From Vibrio sp. JC009 (GTDB lineage Bacteria > Pseudomonadota > Gammaproteobacteria > Enterobacterales > Vibrionaceae), in the NCBI RefSeq assembly GCF_029016485.1, contig NZ_CP092107.1, forward strand, positions 1,820,984 to 1,884,983: a DNA stretch of 64,000 bases, given 5' to 3'. Numbering within the stretch: the first letter of the stretch is position 1; each line of letters begins with the position of its first letter. The notes beneath the pieces are model-generated. The model was not told where the DNA came from. It made no database searches and saw nothing but the letters and a program-made list of their open reading frames with translations. The position numbers and the translations under genes are program-made. Shown here one piece after another: positions 9,788 through 16,648 of the stretch.

Positions 9788-9962
9788 ACGCTTCCTTTAT
9801 GCAATCAAAACGTCAAATTTCTCACCAGGCACTCGTTCCCATACATCTCCCGCGTGGGAATGCATACCGTGGCTGAGTGCATCTAGGTAATGCACTGAAA
9901 GAACAGAAAATAAGCTCTGTGAAGGTTTATAGTCCGGCTGGTAGCTTTGAGTCTGATATGCA
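9788..9962. repeat. Dispersed palindromic repeat, left part (split by IS110)
   Basis: The segment begins CGCTTCCTTTATGC and includes CGTCAAATT and CTCACCAGG, followed by imperfect CGTTCCCA / GTGGGAATGC palindromes. It matches the start of the repeat at 16528-16620. The right-hand end of the same unit resumes after the insertion element at 11321. The unit here is longer than the 16.5-kb copy because extra palindrome-containing sequence lies in its centre. Confidence 0.75.
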
Positions 9963-10036
9963 ATGGCATGGACTCCCTCACCTTCGTCGAAAATATCGGC
10001 TAAGGTAAGAGTGTCAACTAAAAAGGAGCCCATGCC

Positions 10037-11059
10037 ATGAACAAGAATATCACTATTTCTATCGACCTTGCTAAGACTGTTATTCAAGTTGCGATAATTA
10101 ATAAGCACGGAAAGCTTTCATCTAATCAAAAAGTATCTCAATCAAAGTTAATTTCAATGGTGGCTAAGCACCCCAAAGCTGTTATTTGTATGGAAGCTTG
10201 TGCAACGGCTCATTATTGGGGTCGAAAGTTCCAGCAGGCAGGACATCAAGTCTTACTCGTGCCTGCTCAGATCGCCGCTAAGTATCGCTCGGGAAATAAA
10301 AATGATCCCAATGATGCTTTGGCTATTTATGAAGCCAGTCAGCGGACAGATATTCATTTCGTTCCGGTTAAAACTGTTGAACAGCAAGATCTTGCCTGCT
10401 TACTAAGACTGCGGGAAGGTTATATTAAGCAACGAACACAGCTTGCTAACCGTATCCGGGGGCTTGCGATGGAATATGGCATCAAATTTCCCATAGGAAT
10501 CAATTCGCTCAGAAAACAGCTACCGTTTGAGTTGGAAAATGCTGAAAATGAATTAACCCATGCTGCTCGGTTTATTCTAAATAATCTTAAAGAACAGTTG
10601 CTCGCGCTTGATACCCAAATTGATGATGCCACTCAAGCTCTTACCAATCAGGCAAAACAAAATGAAGATTGTAAGCTTTTAGCCTCGTTACCGGGTATTT
10701 CATGGATTTCAGGCAGTGCTTTGTATGCCAGGTTAGGAAATGCATCGGCTTATAAGTGTGGTAGGGATGCAAGCGCAAGCATTGGATTAGTGCCTGCTCA
10801 TACAGGAAGTGGAGGTAGAAATATCAACCTTGGCATTACTAAGCGAGGAGATCGTTATCTCAGAGCTCTTGTCGTTCATGGTGCCCGAGCTGTAGTTAGT
10901 CATGTCAAAGATAAAACTGATCCACTTAGTCAGTGGATACGCTCTCTGTTAGAGAGAAACCATGTGAATAAAGTCGTTATTGCTCTAGCGAATAAGATAG
11001 TCAGGATGGCGTGTGCCATATTGAAATCAAAACAGCCTTACCAGCTTAAGTTAGCTTAA
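10037..11059 (+). CDS. IS110/IS1111 family transposase (DEDD recombinase)
   Basis: A 340-residue transposase. The N-terminal RuvC-like DEDD domain has ISIDLAKTVIQVA (first Asp), CMEACATAHYWGRK (Glu) and DPNDALAIYEA (paired Asp). The C-terminal domain has LASLPGISWISGSALYARLG and the serine-bearing region SASIGLVPAHTGSGG followed by ITKRGDRYLRALVVHGARA. IS110-group recombinases are guided by an element-encoded RNA that pairs with both the target and the element ends. The gene looks intact and full length. It is read toward the noncoding segment that probably encodes that RNA. Confidence 0.92.
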   Translation: MNKNITISIDLAKTVIQVAIINKHGKLSSNQKVSQSKLISMVAKHPKAVICMEACATAHYWGRKFQQAGHQVLLVPAQIAAKYRSGNKNDPNDALAIYEASQRTDIHFVPVKTVEQQDLACLLRLREGYIKQRTQLANRIRGLAMEYGIKFPIGINSLRKQLPFELENAENELTHAARFILNNLKEQLLALDTQIDDATQALTNQAKQNEDCKLLASLPGISWISGSALYARLGNASAYKCGRDASASIGLVPAHTGSGGRNINLGITKRGDRYLRALVVHGARAVVSHVKDKTDPLSQWIRSLLERNHVNKVVIALANKIVRMACAILKSKQPYQLKLA

Positions 11060-11062
11060 CTG

Positions 11063-11317
11063 AAATAAGGTAAAGCTGAATTTGGAGCAAACGACAAACC
11101 AGCGTAATAGCAAGTAATTAAGATAAAGTGTTAGCACAGCACACAAGGCAAACTCTGTGTGGGAATGAGGCAATAAATGCCTGGACTGCGATTAGAAGCC
11201 TTGTTAGTGGATTTAGCCATAAAGGTTCGGGGTAGCGCCCCATGATGAAACCGAATATACGTGCACTTGCATAAACTCTTATTATCTTAAACCACTTGTG
11301 TTACAGGGGGAGTCCAT
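11063..11317 (+). ncRNA. Putative bridge (seek) RNA of the IS1111-type element
   Basis: In IS1111-type elements the guide RNA is encoded in the 3' noncoding end, which here is about 255 bp. Seen directly: GTGGGAATG at 11159-11167 is the exact complement of CATTCCCAC at 11321-11329, the target sequence that abuts the right end. It is followed by a small hairpin (AGGCA...TGCCT) and then TGGACT, shared with the left element end. A GGGGTAGCGCCCC hairpin lies near 11230. Exact RNA ends and the second target guide are not resolved. Confidence 0.6.
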
Positions 11318-11320
11318 ATA

Positions 11321-11372
11321 CATTCCCACGGAGAACCATGGGAACGAGGTTTCTGCATAACTATTCAAAATC
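11321..11372. repeat. Dispersed palindromic repeat, right part
   Basis: CATTCCCACGG, a short loop and CCATGGGAACG form an imperfect palindrome, followed by TTTCTGCATAACTATT. This matches the right end of the repeat at 16575-16620. Confidence 0.75.
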
Positions 11373-11601
11373 TAATCTAATTCTTTAAGTCCTGACACGA
11401 CTAATTTCTGAGAGAAATCTTTCATAAGAAAAAATGTCCCATGCGCCACCTGACCGATACGCTTGGTGCTGGACATACTTCTTTTGTCTCAATCCATAGC
11501 CTGCAACGAAAACAAAAGCCCTTATTCTATGTAGTGAAAAATTTTCGCCAATAAAGCCCGGTTAGATTAGGGGAAGAAAATGTGCACACTGTCAGTTGAA
11601 A
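11373..11601. other. Intergenic region upstream of the pfl promoter
   Basis: About 230 bp without a recognisable gene between the palindromic repeat and the operator cluster. I see no RNA gene or strong hairpin in it. Confidence 0.4.
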
Positions 11602-11670
11602 TTTCATATGAAAGTGTCTATATTTCACTAAATGAAGGTTAAATGTAAGTGAAAGGGCATCATATGAAAG
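11602..11670. promoter_or_regulatory. Operator cluster of the pflEF operon
   Basis: A perfect palindrome TTTCATATGAAA lies at 11602-11613, an imperfect one (TTTCACTAAATGAAG) at 11623-11637, and TCATATGA within ATCATATGAAAG at 11659-11670, 30 bp before the pflE start. The same palindrome recurs at 15051-15062, just before the DeoR-type regulator gene. This distribution makes it the likely binding site of that regulator. Confidence 0.7.
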
Positions 11671-11699
11671 TGCTCTTTTGGGGCTAAAGAGCTTTAAAT

Positions 11700-12599
11700 A
11701 TGTATTTCAATATCCAGAGATTCTCTACACATGACGGTGATGGCATCCGCTCTATTCTGTTTCTGAAAGGATGCAGCCTTTCCTGTTTATGGTGTCAGAA
11801 CCCGGAAAGCCATAGCGATAAACGTTCACTGCTTTTTGATCAAAGAGTGTGTCTGGATAGCTGTGACCTTTGTGTACAAGCCTGCGACGCCATTCAAAGA
11901 GACAAAGATTCGATAACCATCAACCGCAAATCCATAGGTGAAGAAGAACTGATTGCTTTGCAAGACGTATGTCCTACTCAGGCGCTTACCGTATCCGGTC
12001 TGCAAGCCGAAGCTGACGTCCTGCTTGATACGCTGATGAAAGATAAGCCTTTTTATCAGCAAAGTAATGGTGGTGTGACTTTCTCTGGTGGCGAGCCACT
12101 TATGCAGCCTGATCTCGTTGCAGAAATTGCCGGAAGACTTCATCAGGAGGACGTAAATACTGCGGTGGAGTCCTGCATGCATGTGCCCTGGAAAAACATC
12201 GAAAAAACGGCACCTTTTATCGACTGCTGGCTTACCGACTTAAAGCACACCGATGATGAAAAATTCTATGACTGGACTAAGGGCTCACTGAAACGGATCA
12301 GAGAGAACTTCCGGAAACTGGCTCTCATCGCCAAACGTATCATCATCCGGGTTCCTGTTGTTCCCGGCTTCAACGACACCGATCATGAACTAAAAGAGAT
12401 TATCAACTTTGCAGCTTCACTTGAAAGCTGCGAAGAATTGCACCTGCTTCCGTACCACACATTAGGTATCAACAAATACCATCTGCTTGATATGCCGTAT
12501 CAGTGCTCTGAACAGCCGTTAAATAATCCTGAGCTGCTGGCAAGAGCCGGGCAATATGCAAGTGAAAATACCCAACTTAAAGTGACAATCAGAGGTTAA
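11700..12599 (+). CDS. pflE: Glycyl-radical enzyme activase (PflE/YbiY type)
   Basis: A 299-residue radical SAM protein that would install the glycyl radical on the enzyme encoded next. The radical-SAM cluster motif CSLSCLWC (CxxxCxxC) is at residues 26-33, preceded by STHDGDGIRSILFLKGC. A ferredoxin-like insert follows, with CLDSCDLCVQAC and VCPTQAL cysteines for extra [4Fe-4S] clusters, as in the 300-residue activases that serve dehydratase-type glycyl-radical enzymes rather than the short PflA. The SAM-binding GGEP (TFSGGEPLMQP) is present. The ATG at 11700 gives the canonical N terminus. Two bases separate its stop from the pflF start, so translation is coupled. Length equals that of E. 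coli YbiY. Confidence 0.9.
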   Translation: MYFNIQRFSTHDGDGIRSILFLKGCSLSCLWCQNPESHSDKRSLLFDQRVCLDSCDLCVQACDAIQRDKDSITINRKSIGEEELIALQDVCPTQALTVSGLQAEADVLLDTLMKDKPFYQQSNGGVTFSGGEPLMQPDLVAEIAGRLHQEDVNTAVESCMHVPWKNIEKTAPFIDCWLTDLKHTDDEKFYDWTKGSLKRIRENFRKLALIAKRIIIRVPVVPGFNDTDHELKEIINFAASLESCEELHLLPYHTLGINKYHLLDMPYQCSEQPLNNPELLARAGQYASENTQLKVTIRG

Positions 12600-12601
12600 T
12601 C

Positions 12602-15025
12602 ATGGAATTAAACTATTTGCCCGAGCGTATTCAGGCACATAAAAACGCGCTGATAAATATAGTGACGCCACCTGTCTGTACAGAACGTGCCCAGGCCTAT
12701 ACACGAGCTTATCAGGCAAATGAGGATAAGCCTGTGATTGTCCGGCGGGCACTGGCTTTAAAAGAGCACCTGGAAACCCGTACCATCTGGATTAAACACG
12801 ATGAACTTATGGTGGGAAACCAGGCGAGTAAGGTAAGAGCTGCTCCTATTTTCCCTGAATATACTGTCCGCTGGATTGAAGCTGAGATTGATGATCTGGC
12901 CGATCGCCCCGGAGCCGGTTTTGGAGTAACGGAAGAAGATAAACAAGCAATCCACAAAATCATTCCTTACTGGCGCGGAAAAACCGTTCAGGATCGCTGC
13001 TATGGATTATTCACCGAAGAGCAGCAGGCAATTCTGGCGACCACCATTATCAAAGCTGAAGGCAATATGACATCCGGTGATGCTCATCTTGCAGTCGACA
13101 ATGACAAAATCCTTGCCATTGGTCTGGATGGCCTGATCGCAGAAGTAAAAGAGTGCCGCGAGGGTAACGATATTTCCACCTATGACGGGCTGAAGAAAGA
13201 GCAATTTTATAAATCTGTAGATATTGTGCTGCAGGCAATACAAGAACACATTCTACGCTATGCCGATCTTGCCGATAAAATGGCAAATGAAGAACAGCGT
13301 ACAGCACGAAGAGATGAGCTGAAAACGATCGCAGATAACTGCCGTCATATCGCCCATCATGCGCCGGAGACATTCTGGCAGGCGCTCCAGCTCGTCTATT
13401 TTGTTCAGCTAATTCTGCAGATTGAATCTAACGGTCACTCTCTCTCTTTTGGCCGGATGGATCAGTTTCTGAATGATTTTTATGTGCGTGATATCGAAGC
13501 AGGAAATCTGACAAAATCCTTCGCCATGGAACTGCTTCAAAGCTGCTGGCTGAAACTGTTGGAAGTAAACAAAATTCGTTCCGGAGCACACTCGAAAGCT
13601 TCAGCCGGATCTCCGCTTTATCAGAATGTTTGTATCGGTGGTCAGAAACTCAATGAACAAGGTGAACCGGAAGACGCGGTTAATCCACTTTCATGGGCAA
13701 TTCTTGAATCATGCGGCCAGCTGCGTTCTACTCAGCCAAACCTGAGCGTGCGTTATCATGAAAATTTAGATCAGGATTTTCTGATGGGCTGCGTTGACGT
13801 TATCAAGTGCGGTTTTGGCATGCCAGCCTTTAATAACGATGAAATTGTTATTCCTGAGTTTATTAAGCTTGGTGTAGAAAAAGAGGACGCTTACAACTAC
13901 GCTGCGATAGGCTGTATCGAAACCTCAGTTCCGGGTAAATGGGGCTACCGGGTTACCGGAATGAGTTTTATCAACTTCCCGAGAATACTGCTGGCTGCAT
14001 TGAATAAAGGTGAAGATGCAACATCCGGGGAAACCTTCCTGCCTCATGAAAAATCTCTGGCCGAAGGTAACTTTAAAAATTTCGATGAAGTCATGGATTC
14101 ATGGGCAGATCAGATTCGTTACTACACCCGCAAGTCTATTGAAATTGATACCGTTGTGGATACCGTCCTTGAAGAGCAGGTGCATGATATCTTCTGTTCA
14201 TCTCTGGTCGATAACTGCTTAGAGCGTGGCAAGACAGTAAAAGAAGGCGGCGCGAAGTACGACTGGATTTCCGGTCTGCAGGTAGGGATAGCAAACCTTG
14301 GTAACTGCCTGGCTGCGGTTAAGCATATGATATTTGAGACAGAGCAAATATCTCAGCCGGAAATGGCAAAAGCACTGGCAGAGAATTTCGAGTCTTCCGA
14401 ACAGGAGCAGCTTCGCCAGCGTATCCTCAATTTTGCCCCTAAATACGGTAACGATGATGACTCTGTTGATCTGCTGCTGACTCAGGCTTATCAGGTCTAC
14501 ATCGATGAGCTTAAGAACTTTGTAAATACCCGTTACGGACGCGGTCCGGTTGGTGGCGGATACTTTGCCGGTACTTCCAGTATCTCAGCAAATGTGCCGT
14601 TTGGCGCGTCCACCATGACAACACCGGATGGCCGGAAAGCAAAGGCTCCGCTGGCAGAAGGAGCAAGCCCTGCCTCCGGTACTGACCGCCTTGGGCCTAC
14701 TGCTGTTTATAACTCGATAGGCAAAATTCAGGTCGACAAGATATTAGGTGGTGTACTGCTGAATCAGAAACTCAGCCCATCTGCGGTTGCAACTGAAAGT
14801 GATAAACTCAAGCTTTCCATGCTTATCCGTACCTTCTTCAACCACCATAAGGGCTGGCATGTTCAGTACAATATTGTCTCACGCGATACCCTGCTGGCGG
14901 CGAAGGAGAGCCCTGAAAAGTACCGTGATCTGGTTGTTCGCGTGGCAGGATACTCAGCATTCTTTACTGCCTTGTCGCCGGATGCGCAGGATGACATTAT
15001 TGCCCGTACCGAGCATGAGCTTTAA
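12602..15025 (+). CDS. pflF: Glycyl-radical enzyme of the PflF/YbiW type
   Basis: An 807-residue glycyl-radical enzyme that closely follows E. coli YbiW (about 810 residues) along its length. The catalytic thiyl cysteine is in AAIGCIETS (Cys438) with the adjacent GCxE glutamate seen in dehydratase/lyase members rather than the CC pair of pyruvate formate-lyase. The glycyl-radical loop RVAGYSAFF puts the radical at Gly783, near the C terminus. The family was long called a putative formate acetyltransferase; I recall recent work assigning a related enzyme to cleavage of 1,5-anhydroglucitol 6-phosphate, but substrate cannot be proved here. It needs anaerobiosis. The operon partner is the activase upstream; a terminator follows at 15069-15097. 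Confidence 0.9.
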   Translation: MELNYLPERIQAHKNALINIVTPPVCTERAQAYTRAYQANEDKPVIVRRALALKEHLETRTIWIKHDELMVGNQASKVRAAPIFPEYTVRWIEAEIDDLADRPGAGFGVTEEDKQAIHKIIPYWRGKTVQDRCYGLFTEEQQAILATTIIKAEGNMTSGDAHLAVDNDKILAIGLDGLIAEVKECREGNDISTYDGLKKEQFYKSVDIVLQAIQEHILRYADLADKMANEEQRTARRDELKTIADNCRHIAHHAPETFWQALQLVYFVQLILQIESNGHSLSFGRMDQFLNDFYVRDIEAGNLTKSFAMELLQSCWLKLLEVNKIRSGAHSKASAGSPLYQNVCIGGQKLNEQGEPEDAVNPLSWAILESCGQLRSTQPNLSVRYHENLDQDFLMGCVDVIKCGFGMPAFNNDEIVIPEFIKLGVEKEDAYNYAAIGCIETSVPGKWGYRVTGMSFINFPRILLAALNKGEDATSGETFLPHEKSLAEGNFKNFDEVMDSWADQIRYYTRKSIEIDTVVDTVLEEQVHDIFCSSLVDNCLERGKTVKEGGAKYDWISGLQVGIANLGNCLAAVKHMIFETEQISQPEMAKALAENFESSEQEQLRQRILNFAPKYGNDDDSVDLLLTQAYQVYIDELKNFVNTRYGRGPVGGGYFAGTSSISANVPFGASTMTTPDGRKAKAPLAEGASPASGTDRLGPTAVYNSIGKIQVDKILGGVLLNQKLSPSAVATESDKLKLSMLIRTFFNHHKGWHVQYNIVSRDTLLAAKESPEKYRDLVVRVAGYSAFFTALSPDAQDDIIARTEHEL

Positions 15026-15039
15026 AGTTTAGTTTTATA

Positions 15040-15062
15040 TTTCATATAGTTTTCATATGAAA
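15040..15062. promoter_or_regulatory. Operator in front of the DeoR-type regulator
   Basis: TTTCATATAG (15040-15049) and the perfect palindrome TTTCATATGAAA (15051-15062) repeat the motif found upstream of pflE. The second copy includes the ATG at 15057 that starts the longer reading frame of the regulator. Confidence 0.65.
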
Positions 15063-15068
15063 GAAAGA

Positions 15069-15097
15069 GGAGTTACAATAGTAGCTCCTTTTTTTCA
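15069..15097 (+). terminator. Terminator of the pflEF operon
   Basis: GGAGTTAC, loop AATA, GTAGCTCC (one G-T mismatch) followed by TTTTTTTC. It lies inside the 5' extension of the regulator reading frame, which argues against the upstream ATG as start. Confidence 0.75.
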
Positions 15098-15110
15098 TTG
15101 GAGCCGGATT

Positions 15111-15851
15111 GTGAACTCAAGACAGAATGAAATCCTTCAAATGGTAAACGAACGCAAACGCGTCCAGGTAACTGACCTGGTTGAAGCTATTGGAGTGTCG
15201 GGTGTTACCATAAGACAGGATCTTAACTTCCTTGAGCAGCAGGGCTATCTGAAACGTGTACACGGCGCAGCAATAGCGCTGCAGAGCGATGATATTGATA
15301 CACGGCTAGAGGTGCGGTTCGATATAAAACAAACTCTGGCTTCCAAAGCGGCCGATCTGGTCGCCCCAAATGAAACCGTTTTGATTGAAGGTGGCAGTGC
15401 CAATGCCCTGCTGGCAAGAACTCTGGCAGATCGTGGTGATGTAACCATTATTACCCCTTCAGCTTATATTGCACACCTTATCCGTAACTCTTCTGCGAAT
15501 ATCATTCTGCTTGGTGGCGTTTACCAGCACCAGGGAGAAAGTCTGGTCGGCCCTTTGACTAAGCTCTGTATTGAAAACATCCATTTCAGCACCGCATTTC
15601 TGGGCATCGACGGATACCATCAGGACACAGGATTTACCAGCAGGGACATGATGCGGGCCGAAATCGCTGATGCCATCATCAAGAAGAAGCGCCGGAATAT
15701 CGTTCTTACTGATTCCAGTAAGTTCGGTCAGATCTACCCATCCAGCATCAGCACTCCTGATGAAATATCAGTGTTGCTTACCGATGATGCTGCACCGGAA
15801 GAAGATATTAAGCATCTGAAGGCGCAGGGAATTGAAGTGATACTGGGCTAG
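15111..15851 (+). CDS. DeoR-family transcriptional regulator
   Basis: A 246-residue DeoR-type repressor. Residues 1-57 are the winged helix (SRQNEILQMVNERKRVQVTDL...VSGVTIRQDLNFLEQQG.L.RVHGAA) and the rest is the sugar-phosphate sensing DeoRC domain (VLIEGGSANALLARTL, GGVYQHQGESLVG, TDSSKFGQ). I chose GTG 15111: GGAG lies seven bases upstream and the protein then begins exactly at the family's N terminus. The longer frame from ATG 15057 runs through an operator and a terminator. It sits directly behind pflEF and the same palindrome precedes both units, so it likely represses pflEF and itself until a phosphorylated sugar binds. Confidence 0.88.
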   Translation: MNSRQNEILQMVNERKRVQVTDLVEAIGVSGVTIRQDLNFLEQQGYLKRVHGAAIALQSDDIDTRLEVRFDIKQTLASKAADLVAPNETVLIEGGSANALLARTLADRGDVTIITPSAYIAHLIRNSSANIILLGGVYQHQGESLVGPLTKLCIENIHFSTAFLGIDGYHQDTGFTSRDMMRAEIADAIIKKKRRNIVLTDSSKFGQIYPSSISTPDEISVLLTDDAAPEEDIKHLKAQGIEVILG

Positions 15852-15963
15852 CGACACATCTGAGGGATTTTTATTTGCCAGAAGTTCACTGGCAGCAAAC
15901 ACTTATCAAATCATATCTTGGGATCTGAGAGTGATAAATTATATTATTTGTGAGAGAGCACCT

Positions 15964-16515
15964 ATGAGCAGTGACCATTTTCAGGGCAAGTACGAAGTAG
16001 AATTGAAATATAGATTGAAATCTAAATCGGACTTTCTACATACCCTGCGCCAGATGCCCCATAAAGTTATGCTCGAAGATAACGCAGAGTTCGACAAGTA
16101 TTACGACACACCTGACAGGAAGTTGAGTGCTCAGAATAAGAGCCTTTGCATACGCACAATGGAACCGTCAGGCATCAAGCTCTGGATAGTAAAAGGGCCG
16201 GAGCCTGACAGATGCGAAGCAACAAACATTATGGATGCCAACAGTGCGTCAGGTATGCTTGAAACCTTGGGCTACGAAGTTTCATTGCAGGCCAGAAAAG
16301 TCAGAAGTATATACTTTATTGATGAATACCATATCACGGTCGACTCCTTAGATAATATCGGCGATTTTGCTGAGTTTGCGATTATGACTGATGAAGAAGA
16401 AAGGTTGTCCGCATACAGAAAAGAGTTAGAAAAGCTAGCATTTAAATTCGGCCTTACTGACCAGGAGCTTGAGCCAAGGTCATACAAGGATATGGTCACA
16501 GAGAGTGCTGAATAA
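15964..16515 (+). CDS. cyaB: CYTH-domain protein, class IV adenylate cyclase-like
   Basis: A 183-residue single-domain CYTH protein. The N-terminal ExExK metal/substrate signature is seen in KYEVELKYRL, and conserved basic residues follow along the tunnel strands (KYYDTPDRKL, SLCIRTMEPSG, WIVKGPE). The acidic GDFAEFAI strand near residue 140 is typical of class IV adenylyl cyclases such as Aeromonas CyaB (about 180 residues), which make cAMP, while thiamine triphosphatases share the fold. Length and spacing favour the cyclase. ATG 15964 has a GAGAG site upstream; the in-frame ATG at 15931 has none. It stands alone between the regulator gene and a dispersed repeat. Confidence 0.72.
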   Translation: MSSDHFQGKYEVELKYRLKSKSDFLHTLRQMPHKVMLEDNAEFDKYYDTPDRKLSAQNKSLCIRTMEPSGIKLWIVKGPEPDRCEATNIMDANSASGMLETLGYEVSLQARKVRSIYFIDEYHITVDSLDNIGDFAEFAIMTDEEERLSAYRKELEKLAFKFGLTDQELEPRSYKDMVTESAE

Positions 16516-16527
16516 CTATATTGTCAT

Positions 16528-16620
16528 TTCGCTTTCTTCATGCGATAAAAACGTCAAATTGCTCACCAGCCCCTCGTTCCCACGGAGACCGTGGGAACGT
16601 ATTTCTGCATAGTTATTTTG
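16528..16620. repeat. Dispersed palindromic repeat, short intact copy
   Basis: The left part (CGCTTTCTTCATGC..., CGTCAAATT, CTCACCAG) matches 9788-9830. The core CGTTCCCACGG / AGA / CCGTGGGAACG (16575-16599) is a perfect 11-bp stem. The right end TTTCTGCATAGTTATT matches 11350-11366. It probably also acts as a transcription end between the converging genes. Confidence 0.8.
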
Positions 16621-16648
16621 AAGTGCGTATCACATGAACTATCTGCCG

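Larger units (their letters stand above)
9963..11320 (+). mobile_element. IS110 family element, IS1111 type
   Basis: The element holds one transposase gene and a 260-bp noncoding 3' end. Subterminal inverted repeats ATGGACTCCC (9968-9977) and GGGAGTCCAT (11308-11317) are the hallmark of the IS1111 group. No target duplication is expected; the dinucleotide CA occurs at both junctions (9961-9962 and 11321-11322) and rejoining the flanks gives a continuous GATATGCATTCCCAC repeat sequence, which fixes the ends to within about two bases. The target is a palindromic dispersed repeat. Confidence 0.85.

Noticed and set aside
9797..10108. 103-codon minus-strand open frame
   Set aside because: It spans the palindromic repeat, the element junction and the antisense of the transposase start; it has no protein-like features.
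15057..15110. N-terminal extension of the DeoR-type regulator
   Set aside because: This stretch contains an operator palindrome and a terminator and lies before a good ribosome site for GTG 15111.
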